Shown: positions 54,107 through 63,695 of the stretch, piece after piece | How the letters are laid out: each line of letters starts with the position of its first letter | Position numbering within the stretch: the stretch's first letter is position 1 | Assembly: GCF_003353425.1 (NCBI RefSeq) | Contig: NZ_QRAO01000002.1 | Location: forward strand, 553,906 to 617,905 | Direction: 5' to 3' | DNA from: Marinirhabdus gelatinilytica | GTDB lineage: Bacteria > Bacteroidota > Bacteroidia > Flavobacteriales > Flavobacteriaceae | DNA length: 64,000 nt | Notes under the pieces: model-generated | What the model was told of the DNA's origin: nothing | The model's database searches: none | Seen by the model: only the letters and a program-made list of their open reading frames with translations | Program-made: the position numbers and the translations under genes

Positions 54107-54394
54107 TTAGAACTTATAACGTAAAAATGTAGGCTTGTTATAACGTGCAGCAACCATTCTACATACTTGGTTACTTATACGCTCTTTAGTGTTTTTAAGT
54201 ACAGCGTAAATTTCATTTGCAGTATATACTTTCTCAACAGAAGCAATATCTTTTCTAAACGTTTTTTCATTAGTGGCCAATAGCATTCTTGGGATAATAA
54301 CATCCTTATCTTCTTTAGCAGATAACTTGTTCATATCCATATCCCAAAACACTTTCTTTTGGGCTACATTTGCTATGTTTACTTTCGTTTTCAA
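54107..54394 (-). CDS. Antitoxin partner of the AbiEii-type toxin (DUF6922-like)
   Basis: 95 residues. VFWDMDMNKLSAKEDKDVII at the start is the DUF6922-type opening often seen directly before nucleotidyltransferase toxins in Bacteroidota. The C-terminal part (VYTANEIYAVLKNTKERISN) may be a helix-turn-helix. It precedes the toxin by 3 bases. A 16-base palindrome covers its promoter, which suggests autorepression. Confidence 0.78.
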   Translation of the reverse strand: MKTKVNIANVAQKKVFWDMDMNKLSAKEDKDVIIPRMLLATNEKTFRKDIASVEKVYTANEIYAVLKNTKERISNQVCRMVAARYNKPTFLRYKF

Positions 54395-54413
54395 AACTTC
54401 TTTTTACTTCTCT

Positions 54414-54429
54414 TATACTTTAAAGTATA
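54414..54429 (-). promoter_or_regulatory. Palindromic operator at the toxin-antitoxin promoter
   Basis: TATACTTTAAAGTATA is a perfect 16-base palindrome, 20 bases before the antitoxin ATG. It sits directly downstream of a -7 box and so overlaps the predicted transcription start. Confidence 0.65.
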
Positions 54430-54432
54430 GTA

Positions 54433-54440
54433 CAAATATA
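54433..54440 (-). promoter_or_regulatory. -7 box of the toxin-antitoxin operon
   Basis: On the minus strand TATATTTG, an exact TAnnTTTG match, lies 39 bases before the antitoxin ATG and borders the palindrome. Confidence 0.5.
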
Positions 54441-54569
54441 TAAAATAGTATTTAATTCACTATCTATTAAAGCATTAGTTTAACTATTTACTACAATATC
54501 TATACCATTATTTATAGTATTATATCTATTAGTCGTTTAATAAACTTGTTTGTTACTTGTTAGAAAACA

Positions 54570-55256
54570 TTAACCTTTTAGTTCATTAAAATCGCTTATT
54601 ATATCTTGTATTATATATTTATGATTAGAAACTATAGTACTTAATTCTTTAAGTGGATTATTAGTATACTCATAAATATCTTTACCAAAAGCGTTATCTA
54701 TTTGAGCATTTATTTGATTTAATCTTTTAGCTATAAAAACAAGTTCATTATTAATAGTATCTACTTTCTTGTCAGATAAGCCATTAAATATAACTCTAGT
54801 TTCATCAAAAGCTTTATCTAAATCTTCAAAAGACAATTCAAGTTTATCTCCATCTAACTTTTTAAAACCTACACTCAACGCAACTTTAATAGAATTTTTA
54901 TAATTAGTTGAACCTATTTGAGATTCAGTAATTGATATTATTTGAGAATCTCTTTCTAAAACATCAAATATATATGGAAGAATAACTTCTTTTAATGCTA
55001 TGGTTAAATGACCTTTACCTCTATAATTTGGTGACATATACCAATGTAAATCATTATACATATCCAATACAGCTCCAATATATTTATCATTAGTTTTTAT
55101 AAAGAAAAAACTATAAGGTTTTTGTTGGGTACTCTTTATAGATTCCCAAACTTTCGCATAATCAACATTAACCCCTATTTGGTGCTTAAATATTGTTTTT
55201 GAGTACTTATTATTATTGAGTTTATTGAGAAAGGTTTGAATTTGGCTTTCTTTCAT
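54570..55256 (-). CDS. GNAT-like acyltransferase domain protein, island-linked
   Basis: 228 residues. A GNAT-type core is suggested by KYIGAVLDMYNDLHWYMSPN followed by YRGKGHLTIALKEVILPYIF (near 73-92), where RGKGHLT fits the acetyl-CoA pyrophosphate loop, and by NYKNSIKVALSVGFKKL. The last 80 residues are helical with no known match. It is 47 bases after the DUF2779 gene and may be the last gene of the restriction-modification-led unit. The substrate is unknown. In defence settings such enzymes can modify proteins, tRNA or nucleotides. Confidence 0.6.
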   Translation of the reverse strand: MKESQIQTFLNKLNNNKYSKTIFKHQIGVNVDYAKVWESIKSTQQKPYSFFFIKTNDKYIGAVLDMYNDLHWYMSPNYRGKGHLTIALKEVILPYIFDVLERDSQIISITESQIGSTNYKNSIKVALSVGFKKLDGDKLELSFEDLDKAFDETRVIFNGLSDKKVDTINNELVFIAKRLNQINAQIDNAFGKDIYEYTNNPLKELSTIVSNHKYIIQDIISDFNELKG

Positions 55257-55303
55257 TTTATATATTGATTCTGAAACTTTATATAATCTTTAAAACGAAT
55301 ACA

Positions 55304-56782
55304 TTATCCAATAATTTCTATTAACACCTCATAAATCTTAACCATTGCCAACGTATCTAACTCACAATATTCTAAAAGGTTTTTTCTGGTAGTTTCCTTG
55401 TCCTCTTTAAAGTCTTCATCTAATACCATTCTTCCCCAAGTATCTAAAGCCATTGTACCATTATTAACATCTAAATCTGAATAGGCTATTTCTGGAACTA
55501 TAACAGGTAATACTTTTTTAATGGAACTAGAACCGTGAAAACGATAATCTATATAGTCTTTTTTGAAAATCGTCTCTAAATCAAACGTATGCTCATTAAT
55601 GTAAGTTAGATAATTGGTAAATTGTGGTAACCATTCTATTAAGTCTTTATTTCTTCCTATTTCAAAACTGGCGTGCCAAGACACAAATGTGCCTGTGCTT
55701 CCTGTAAAGTCTTGCATTGCTTGAAGCATATCTATTGGCATTTTCATAGCATCTAACAAATATTCAAAATGAGTTAATGTACCCTTCTCTGTTAAAGTGT
55801 GTATAGATACTTGAAATGTTAAATGCTTATGCGGACTTAAACCATCTAATTTAGGAATAGCACTTGCATAGGTTTCATAATCTATAAAATGTAATGGAAA
55901 CTTCAATTTATCTAATTCCCTTTTAATATTTGTTATATTGATTATGGGTTGTTCTTGTTTTACAGATTCTACTTGTGTTTGTTGGTTTACATTTAATTCA
56001 AAATCTAATGGAATATCAATAATTGCTAATTGGTCATTGTCTACTAATTGACCTATTTTTTTTGCTCTAATATTTCCTATTTCATAAATAGGATACTCTG
56101 GAATAGTGGTGTTAAAGTATTTAAAGCTATCACAATGGTTAGACCTTGTATTATATTTACAGGAACATTCTGTTTCGTTAATGGTTTCTTTATTAATAAA
56201 GTTTGATGCAGCATTTATTTTATTTACTACACTTGAATACAAAGCTTCTAATTTATCTGTAACCTCTTCAATTTCTAATAGATCACTTGCAACGATATGG
56301 CCTTGTTTTACATACTCTTTATTAAGATGAATGATTGATACTTTTGAAACTGTAAAGCCATTTTCTGTGAGTACTTGTTTTTGAAAACAAGCATCTTTTA
56401 AATGGTTGTGTTTGTTATCTGTTTTTATAGAAGTAGAAGATTTTACCTCATAAATATGCCAGGTATTATTTGCCAAACGTTCTAATATATCTATTCTTGC
56501 AAATACGCCTTTTTGAGTAGAAAAAGAGGGTTGAAAATATACTGTACCTCCTTTATTTATGATACCTTTTGTAAATTCTGGACTTGCATTTTCTGGTATT
56601 TCTATACCGTCTGTAAATAGTTGTTTTGCATAGGCTTCTACCTCGTAACCTTCTTTAATTAGTTTTTCTAAAAACAATGAAAATTCTCCATTAGGATATA
56701 CATTAGGTTTGTTTTTTAGTAACCATAACGATTCTGGACAATTTAAATAATGAATAAAGTCGGTTTTTGTGAGTTGATGCAT
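55304..56782 (-). CDS. DUF2779 protein with Cas4/RecB-like and DEDD-like parts
   Basis: 492 residues. The N-terminal half has the pattern of a PD-(D/E)XK Cas4/RecB nuclease: Cys14 (LNCPESLWL), a WHIYEVKSS core near 128-136, and three clustered cysteines (ETECSCKYNTRSNHCDSF near 205-222), which together could hold an iron-sulfur cluster. The C-terminal half is the DUF2779 RNase-H-like domain (LHFIDYETYASAIPKL near 300; YCELDTLAMVKIYEVL near 472). It probably cuts DNA or RNA. It is 15 bases after the DUF6119-like gene. Confidence 0.75.
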   Translation of the reverse strand: MHQLTKTDFIHYLNCPESLWLLKNKPNVYPNGEFSLFLEKLIKEGYEVEAYAKQLFTDGIEIPENASPEFTKGIINKGGTVYFQPSFSTQKGVFARIDILERLANNTWHIYEVKSSTSIKTDNKHNHLKDACFQKQVLTENGFTVSKVSIIHLNKEYVKQGHIVASDLLEIEEVTDKLEALYSSVVNKINAASNFINKETINETECSCKYNTRSNHCDSFKYFNTTIPEYPIYEIGNIRAKKIGQLVDNDQLAIIDIPLDFELNVNQQTQVESVKQEQPIINITNIKRELDKLKFPLHFIDYETYASAIPKLDGLSPHKHLTFQVSIHTLTEKGTLTHFEYLLDAMKMPIDMLQAMQDFTGSTGTFVSWHASFEIGRNKDLIEWLPQFTNYLTYINEHTFDLETIFKKDYIDYRFHGSSSIKKVLPVIVPEIAYSDLDVNNGTMALDTWGRMVLDEDFKEDKETTRKNLLEYCELDTLAMVKIYEVLIEIIG

Positions 56783-56797
56783 ATTAATAAACCATTA

Positions 56798-58600
56798 TTA
56801 AGAATTACTAATCTCTATAATCTCTATTGGATAATTAAAAGTAGACATTTCTCTAATACACTGGATAAGTGAAAATTTAGCTATGTTAGAATCCATTTTT
56901 TCTACGTTGTTCCTTATGATTGGAACTCTTTGTGTATCTGATTTAAAAGCCATTACAAACACTATTTCTTTACCTCCAGTAGCAAATTTTTGTAAAAAAG
57001 TATCTTTATTGTTTATTTCATATCCAATATTGTCTGTACGCCTATTATAGCTATCTATTACATCACCTACAAATGAATTGTCACCTGAATTGCGAGAAAT
57101 CATAAACCTATTTGCTGAAATAACAACTTGGTTGCACAAGTCTCTAATTTTAGCATCAAAACCTGTCTTAATGTGAATAAGGTAGATTTTATTATCTTCT
57201 TCACTTTCATACATAATATCACATAGTTCAATATTTTGCCCCAATGCTTTATCAAAAACCCAATAATTAGGTTCGTTTCTGTAAAGCGAATTGTAAGCAT
57301 CTTCAGAGCCTGAAGTCCAAGGATGAAATAAAATGTTTCTTTGAGAATGATGTCTATTTATCATTTGACTACATAGTTGATTCATTGAATCAGTAAAATC
57401 ATCTTTTACTAAATACCATTTAGAATCAATGTGAAATATAGGTTTGTTTTCATACTGTAACTCACAAGTTACATAATGCCAAAAGTTTGCCCATACATAT
57501 TTTTCTGTTCTATTACCCTTAAACCCTTCAACCTTTAAACCCCACATAATTTTATTAAAATCAACTTGACTTGCATTTAATTCAAGTTGATCGTAAACAT
57601 ATTTTAATCCTTCTTCATATAATTTATTTCTGTCTGTTATTTCTAAAAAGTCTTTGCGTTGACCCTTTAGCTTTATTTCAAACCTATCACATTCATAGAA
57701 TTGTTTTATTTTAGATGGATGTACAAAATCTATATCAGCTTTTCTTGGATTTTGACCTCTTGTTTGGGAAAATCTATTGAGCATATCATCACGTAATACT
57801 ATCATTAAGATTTTAACAAACTCATCATCTGTAAGACCTCTTTCTTTAATTTCAACAAATGATGTTAATGCTCGCCTCGTTTGGGTATCAATTATTTCAT
57901 TTATTCTTTTAAATAGTAGATGTAATTCTTCAAATGAAATTCTATGTTTAATATGAAAGTATGACGCTATTTCTAATTGAACATTTTTATCTCCAAAATC
58001 AATAAAATCGAAATAAGTATCTCTTATAACATCCTTTAAAACTAAATTTATACTTGTTGGAATATTAACAAAGTTTAAAACATCACTTAATCTTTGACCT
58101 TCTTTAAAAATTCTATTACTTTGAGTTAAAGTGCCTGAAATACCCCTTGTTGTTAATGAAACTATTTCTTCGTCAAGAGTTGTCAAATATTCGTAAAACT
58201 CTAAACCAAAACGGTGATTTTGAAATGCCTTAATAACCATTGTGCCACCACCTCCAATAACTGCAAATATTTTATTATCAATACAAGCAAATAATACGAA
58301 AGAAAGTTTTAAAACTGTAAAGTCAAGATTCTCTGATAATGTAGAAGGTAAAAAACTCTCCCAATGCGCTTTCTTTTCTTTTTCGTTATAGACATAGGTA
58401 TAGTAATGTATATCATCAATTACTTTAGGAAATAATTCATCATTTATAGAATCGGTTTCGTTTATTCTTGTTTTATGATGTTTTACGAGTGTATTTACTA
58501 TTTGGTGTTTATTTAATCCTTTTAAATCCCTATGGGTAGTATCAATTTGAAATATTTTTATTTCATATTCACCATCTGCTCTTAAACGAATATCTTCCAT
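56798..58600 (-). CDS. DUF6119/TIGR04141-like sporadically distributed protein
   Basis: 600 residues, no signal peptide or membrane helix. The region from 100 to 190 (FAVIGGGGTMVIKAFQNHRFGLEFYEYLTT to RLSDVLNFVNIPTSINLVL) resembles the TIGR04141/DUF6119 family, which appears scattered in genomes and near restriction or mobile genes. The family function is unknown to me. It lies 10 bases after the type IIG enzyme gene and 15 before the DUF2779 gene, so the three are surely one transcript. Confidence 0.6.
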   Translation of the reverse strand: MEDIRLRADGEYEIKIFQIDTTHRDLKGLNKHQIVNTLVKHHKTRINETDSINDELFPKVIDDIHYYTYVYNEKEKKAHWESFLPSTLSENLDFTVLKLSFVLFACIDNKIFAVIGGGGTMVIKAFQNHRFGLEFYEYLTTLDEEIVSLTTRGISGTLTQSNRIFKEGQRLSDVLNFVNIPTSINLVLKDVIRDTYFDFIDFGDKNVQLEIASYFHIKHRISFEELHLLFKRINEIIDTQTRRALTSFVEIKERGLTDDEFVKILMIVLRDDMLNRFSQTRGQNPRKADIDFVHPSKIKQFYECDRFEIKLKGQRKDFLEITDRNKLYEEGLKYVYDQLELNASQVDFNKIMWGLKVEGFKGNRTEKYVWANFWHYVTCELQYENKPIFHIDSKWYLVKDDFTDSMNQLCSQMINRHHSQRNILFHPWTSGSEDAYNSLYRNEPNYWVFDKALGQNIELCDIMYESEEDNKIYLIHIKTGFDAKIRDLCNQVVISANRFMISRNSGDNSFVGDVIDSYNRRTDNIGYEINNKDTFLQKFATGGKEIVFVMAFKSDTQRVPIIRNNVEKMDSNIAKFSLIQCIREMSTFNYPIEIIEISNS

Positions 58601-58610
58601 AGTATTTGCT

Positions 58611-61600
58611 TTAATTATTCTCTACAATACTAATTTCTTCAGCTGTTAAACCATATAATTTATATACCATTTGGTCAATTTCATTTTCGAATGATTTAGT
58701 GTCTATGTTTGGATTTTCAATTTTTATTGATAATACCTTATCGACTAAATTTATAATGGTTTCTTGCTCTTGTAATGAAGCCTTCTTTACAGGGAATTGC
58801 CTAAAAACTTTTACTCCAATATCAACACCAACACCTCTCTTTTTACCGTTAGTGTTAAACCAATATTCACCAAGTTTTGAGTTCATAATACCTAAAAGAT
58901 ATTTCAAATCATAGTCTTTGTTTTTTTGCCAAATAACGGAAAAAGAAAAGCCTACGTAATATTGTTTATCATCATAAGTAAAATGTGGAAACTTGAACAT
59001 TCCTGGACAAATAAGCTTTGGTATATCGAAAGGATTTACTTTAGAACTCCTATCTCTGTGCAAGCCATAAGGTGCATTAGACGACGTAACAAAGTGCGTT
59101 ACATTATCTAAATGTTTTTTTAAGTTTGGATAAATATTTTCTTTAATCTGTTCTCTAATTTTTTTATCTGAAAAGATTAAATACTCGTCTGAAAAATTAA
59201 TACCATACTTTACAACATTATGAGTATTTAAATAGGGTTTTAATATTTTTTTCTCTTCTTCGTTTAGCTCTAAATTTTCTACTTCATTTTTATTAATCAC
59301 AAATACACCTTCACCACCTTTAAATTTATATTCTAATTCGGTTGGTATATTTTTAGAGGCAACTTTATCTGAACTTTCTTGTATGCCAACAGAAGTATTA
59401 TATAATTCTCCTAATTCAATACAATCATTAAATAATGTGCTTGAACTAACATCCAAATTAATAGAATCATTATTTAATATTTCCTTGTTATTATAGTGTA
59501 AGACTGTTTCCTTATTTATGTCTTTGCTAAAATCTTTGGTGTCAACTAAAACTAACTTTACTTCATAGTCATTAGTAATTAATGAATTAAAGTAAGAATG
59601 AATCATATGCTTACCAGATACTTCTTCAAAAATTGGATAATCATCAAAATAAATAATTTCATTTAAAGTCTTCTCATTGAAAATTCTATTAATAAGATTT
59701 TTAGAACCATCACTTTTCACCCAATATGAATTTGTTATATAAGATATATAAGCATTTTTGTCAGCAATATTAAAGGCTTGATGTAGAAAGAAATACCACA
59801 AATCCATTTTCCCTTGAAGGTATTCTTGCCATTTAGGACTTTTACGTATTGGCGCAAAAATATCTTTTGCATCACGTTCTTTAATATATGGTGGGTTACC
59901 TATAATAGCATCAAAACCTATATAACCACCATCTTCTGATAATACCTCTGGAAACTCAAAACGCCATTCAAAAGCATTGTGATAAATGGCATTGTTTACA
60001 ATTTCTTGTTGTTCCAAATATGCTTCTTCAACTTTCGATTTTAGATTAAGTAATCTTTCTTTTTCTGCTTTTGATATTTTTTCACCAAACTTTTTAAGGT
60101 TATTTATTTGCTCTTCTTTCAGGTTATATTCTTTTTGAGCATTTATAAACTTGTTGATAAACTTATTATCTAATGTGCTTTTAAAATTATCTTTAACTTC
60201 CTCTATTATTTCTAATACCTCCCGCTTTCGTTCCTTCTTATTTGTGTCTTTATATTCGGCTACTGCATTTTTATAATCTGTAAATGTGTATTTTAATTTA
60301 GGATTCTTTTTATTTCTAAAAGCATCTTTTAAATCATCATCTAAACTGAAACGGCTTATTAATGAGTTACCGCATTTAATATTGATATCGATGTTAGGTA
60401 AGGTTTGTAAACGGTTAGCTTTGGTATAATAAGCGTTTTTAAGCAGTTCAATCCAAAGCCTCAAACGACATATTTTAACCGAGTTGGGGTTAATATCTAC
60501 ACCAAACAAACAGTTTTCTATTAGGGTTTGTTTTTCGTGAAATAGGGTGTGCTGAATGCGTGTACTTTCTTTTTCAGTAGGGTTGTATTCAAATAATAAG
60601 CCCTTGTCGTCAATGACATACAATTCATCATTTACTATTTCTATATCACACCGCAGCGGTAAGCCTTTAGCATCTACTAAAATGCCTAATTCGTTTTTAA
60701 TAACAATTAACTCATTCAATGCACTAACCAAAAAGTGACCAGATCCTACTGCCGGGTCACATATACGCAAACTGTTTACTATGGTGTTAAAACGTTTTAA
60801 ATCATCAATTTTAAAGTAACGTTGACAATAAGATTGCAAGTCTTCAAACGTTTCTATTTGGTCGTTTTCTTGTTCTTTAAATTTTTGTACTACTGCACGA
60901 CGTAAGGTTTCTTTACACATATACATTGTAATGTATGCAGGGGTGTAAAATGAACCTTCTTTATAACCATTAATTTTCTCGAATATTAAACCTAATACCG
61001 AAGCGTTAATTAATGACTTTGTTTCTTGGGCGTCTTCAATACCTTCATTTCCATCGGTTGCAAAATCGTAAGCATCTAAAAATTGAAACAGGTAATCGAG
61101 GGTTTTTAGTTTTCCTTTTTGTTTTTTACCATTAATATCTTTTAATACGGTTCCGCTATAAATGGTAATATCATCATTATTTAGTGCCGATATTTCAAAC
61201 GCTTCGTCTTCTAAAATACTACGTTCAAAAAGAGAACTGTTTAGGTATGGAATGTATTGATACTTATCTTTAAATCTTGGATGGCGGTCTTCTTCAATTT
61301 TTGCTAATGCAGAAAAGAATAAATCGTTTAAATCGTCATACCCATTAATAAATTTTGAGTTAAGGAATTTATATATTGGATTTTTATCGTGATAGGTAAG
61401 TAGTTGCGATTCCAATAGTTTTAAAAAGAGTATTCTATTTACCCAAGTAAGACACAACTCTAAACCTGCATTGAATGCTTTTTCACTATTGTTTTCTATA
61501 CTTTTTATTTTATGCAGATAGTCTCTGTCTTCTAAATGAAAAATGGTGCTCTCTAATAACGATGCGTAATCTCTGTTTTTTTCAGATTTTCTGCTTATAA

Positions 61601-62399
61601 CTTTTTTACCCTTATCTTTTACTTCTTCTAATCCAATAATGTGTAATAACTCATTATAAAAAGCTTTATTAAGTTGGTTGCTGTCATTACCGAAGGAATG
61701 ACCCAATAAGTGAACATTAGAGAATATTTTAAAAAGTGTATTTAGGTGTGCGTCACTTAATTTGTCGAAATTGGTTTTAGAAAAATCTAAATGCACAAAC
61801 GGTAAATCTTGCTCAACTTCTGCAATATATTTTTTTGCTATTTCATTGTAAAAGAGTTCATTTTTGGAAGTGTCTTTTAGACCATCTCTAAAGGCTTTAT
61901 ATTCTTTTAAAAGGGCTTTATTTTTATAGAAGTAATTATAGAAATCTTCAGCTTTGAATAAATACCATTCATAACCATTAGTAGCCACCAGATGCTTAAT
62001 GTTATTATTTTCGTTATCTAAACGTTCACGTAAATAATATAGTAATAGTTCTTGTAATGCCTTACGGTTAATATTTGTCTCTGTTAAAAATTCAGATTTG
62101 TTACTTGGTTTTTTAGCTTCTATAATAACACTAACATCAGATTTTGCAGTTTTGCCTGTGTATATAGCTAAATCAATACGCTCTTTAGTATTAATATAGT
62201 TTTCCGCATAAAATGTATTCTTAAAAAACTGAATGAAATGAGATTTAATATGTTCTTCACTTTCACCGTTGTCATCACTATGCTTTACTTCTTGTAGACA
62301 TTGTTTTAATTCTTCTACAAATTTATTGACGTCTTTCCGTAGAGGTTTATGTTTTCTATAAGCAGGATTTAGTGCTTTTCTGGTATTAGTTTTGTTCAT
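58611..62399 (-). CDS. Type IIG restriction-modification enzyme (Eco57I/TaqI-C type)
   Basis: 1262 residues combining nuclease, methylase and specificity parts. An N-terminal PD-(D/E)XK-like site is suggested by RIDLAIYTGKTAKSD and IIEAKKPSN (about 67-95). The N6-adenine methylase domain has GSFYTPAYITMYM near 490, motif I DPAVGSGHFLVSAL near 549 and motif IV GNPPYIKERD near 834. The C-terminus (about 1040-1240) contains a TaqI-C/type I-S-like recognition region (YLLGIMNSKLGEYWF). It methylates host adenine and cuts unmodified DNA without a separate subunit. It leads the island's four-gene unit. Confidence 0.9.
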   Translation of the reverse strand: MNKTNTRKALNPAYRKHKPLRKDVNKFVEELKQCLQEVKHSDDNGESEEHIKSHFIQFFKNTFYAENYINTKERIDLAIYTGKTAKSDVSVIIEAKKPSNKSEFLTETNINRKALQELLLYYLRERLDNENNNIKHLVATNGYEWYLFKAEDFYNYFYKNKALLKEYKAFRDGLKDTSKNELFYNEIAKKYIAEVEQDLPFVHLDFSKTNFDKLSDAHLNTLFKIFSNVHLLGHSFGNDSNQLNKAFYNELLHIIGLEEVKDKGKKVISRKSEKNRDYASLLESTIFHLEDRDYLHKIKSIENNSEKAFNAGLELCLTWVNRILFLKLLESQLLTYHDKNPIYKFLNSKFINGYDDLNDLFFSALAKIEEDRHPRFKDKYQYIPYLNSSLFERSILEDEAFEISALNNDDITIYSGTVLKDINGKKQKGKLKTLDYLFQFLDAYDFATDGNEGIEDAQETKSLINASVLGLIFEKINGYKEGSFYTPAYITMYMCKETLRRAVVQKFKEQENDQIETFEDLQSYCQRYFKIDDLKRFNTIVNSLRICDPAVGSGHFLVSALNELIVIKNELGILVDAKGLPLRCDIEIVNDELYVIDDKGLLFEYNPTEKESTRIQHTLFHEKQTLIENCLFGVDINPNSVKICRLRLWIELLKNAYYTKANRLQTLPNIDINIKCGNSLISRFSLDDDLKDAFRNKKNPKLKYTFTDYKNAVAEYKDTNKKERKREVLEIIEEVKDNFKSTLDNKFINKFINAQKEYNLKEEQINNLKKFGEKISKAEKERLLNLKSKVEEAYLEQQEIVNNAIYHNAFEWRFEFPEVLSEDGGYIGFDAIIGNPPYIKERDAKDIFAPIRKSPKWQEYLQGKMDLWYFFLHQAFNIADKNAYISYITNSYWVKSDGSKNLINRIFNEKTLNEIIYFDDYPIFEEVSGKHMIHSYFNSLITNDYEVKLVLVDTKDFSKDINKETVLHYNNKEILNNDSINLDVSSSTLFNDCIELGELYNTSVGIQESSDKVASKNIPTELEYKFKGGEGVFVINKNEVENLELNEEEKKILKPYLNTHNVVKYGINFSDEYLIFSDKKIREQIKENIYPNLKKHLDNVTHFVTSSNAPYGLHRDRSSKVNPFDIPKLICPGMFKFPHFTYDDKQYYVGFSFSVIWQKNKDYDLKYLLGIMNSKLGEYWFNTNGKKRGVGVDIGVKVFRQFPVKKASLQEQETIINLVDKVLSIKIENPNIDTKSFENEIDQMVYKLYGLTAEEISIVENN

Positions 62400-62486
62400 T
62401 CTTTAAATTGACCTTTGTAGCCTTAAAAATATAAATCTTTTTTGTGGTAAACTTGAATGTAAACCATAAAATGTTAAAATAGAATT

Positions 62487-62738
62487 TTAGATTGCAAATA
62501 GTTCTTTAATATCAGTCACTTTATAATAAATTTTATTTTCAATCTGTACATAAGGAATTATGCCTTTAGTACGCCAGTTTTTAGCTGTACTGTTACTGAT
62601 TTTGAAAATCCTTATAAAGTCGGAATTGTCAATAAATGGTTCTATACCAGCTTGTTTTTGAAGCTTCTCTAACTTTTGGATGGTATGCTCTAATCGTTCT
62701 TCTATCGCCTTGATTTCTTTTATACTATAATCTCTCAT
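62487..62738 (-). CDS. Small helix-turn-helix (MerR/excisionase-like) protein
   Basis: 83 residues. A helical N-terminus (about 1-32) precedes a winged-helix motif IRIFKISNSTAKNWRTKGII, then YVQIENKIYYKVTDIKELF, the layout of excisionase/HTH_17 proteins. Between the replication gene and the restriction enzyme gene, it may act as excisionase or as regulator of either. Confidence 0.78.
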   Translation of the reverse strand: MRDYSIKEIKAIEERLEHTIQKLEKLQKQAGIEPFIDNSDFIRIFKISNSTAKNWRTKGIIPYVQIENKIYYKVTDIKELFAI

Positions 62739-62771
62739 TTTTTACCCCTTTTTTAGGTTATATTACAAGTA

Positions 62772-63695
62772 CTAATATTTGATAAAATCTATTTTCTCTT
62801 TTAACTGCTGTAGTACTTGATTGTTTAACTTGTTATTATCGTTCTCTTTTATGAGTTTTAAATATGCTCTACGGTCTTTTTTATAGGTGTGCTGGTGATA
62901 CTTTTTTAAGCCGTTAGCGGTCTCTATATTAGCTATAGTAGCTAATAATCTTATGTCTTTTGGTGACAGTTTTTGATAATCAAAAAACGGTTTCTTCTTT
63001 ATATCTTGATACACTTTAAAAAGGTTATCTGCCAATGCATTGAACGAGCTTGGATTTATTAGGTCTTGAACCGTTAGCGTTTGTATTGGTTGACTTCTGC
63101 TTGTAAAATGTCTGCTATAAGCCTCTAATTCAAACCTAAAGTAATTGTCATTTAAAGACACTTGGTTATGTTGTTTGACTTCAAAGGTTTTGTCATAACC
63201 TTTTATTTTGTAATTGGTTGCTTGAAAATACGCTCCATAAATGGTGTTTCTATTTGTCATTATTCTTGGGCTTTTTCCTTTGTATTCTAACCAACTTTCA
63301 AAAACGGGTTGTGCTTCTTCCTGTATGACAACACCTGTACTTAATTTGATGATGTTTGCATCGTAAATTGTAAACGGTAGCGTATTATTTAACTTGTGAA
63401 ACGCTTCTAGCACTCGACTAAATTTAAAATCTTGATAATTGTTTCCCATAAAAAACTTTTGCAATGAGTTTTCAATGGTTATGTCGTGACCTCTTAACTT
63501 TACACGAAGATTATTTATATCGGTATGATACCTTACCACTTCACCATATTTATTAAAAGTTGGCAACCATAGACTATTGCCCCAATAAAAAGGTGCTCTA
63601 GTACAGCACAACGCTTCTTTGGGCAATTGGTCTAATTGCTTCTTTATTTTAATGGTGTCGTACACCGTATTAGCGATTCCTTGTGATGTAATCAT
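62772..63695 (-). CDS. Phage/plasmid replication protein, gene II/X-like
   Basis: 307 residues. The stretch KLRGHDITIENSLQKFFMGN followed by NYQDFKFSRVLEAFHKL resembles the filamentous-phage gene II/X and plasmid rolling-circle initiator family. I cannot point to the catalytic tyrosines with certainty. Such a gene on an integrated element suggests a replicative intermediate. Its start overlaps the stop of the upstream excisionase-like gene by 26 bases. Confidence 0.65.
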   Translation of the reverse strand: MITSQGIANTVYDTIKIKKQLDQLPKEALCCTRAPFYWGNSLWLPTFNKYGEVVRYHTDINNLRVKLRGHDITIENSLQKFFMGNNYQDFKFSRVLEAFHKLNNTLPFTIYDANIIKLSTGVVIQEEAQPVFESWLEYKGKSPRIMTNRNTIYGAYFQATNYKIKGYDKTFEVKQHNQVSLNDNYFRFELEAYSRHFTSRSQPIQTLTVQDLINPSSFNALADNLFKVYQDIKKKPFFDYQKLSPKDIRLLATIANIETANGLKKYHQHTYKKDRRAYLKLIKENDNNKLNNQVLQQLKEKIDFIKY

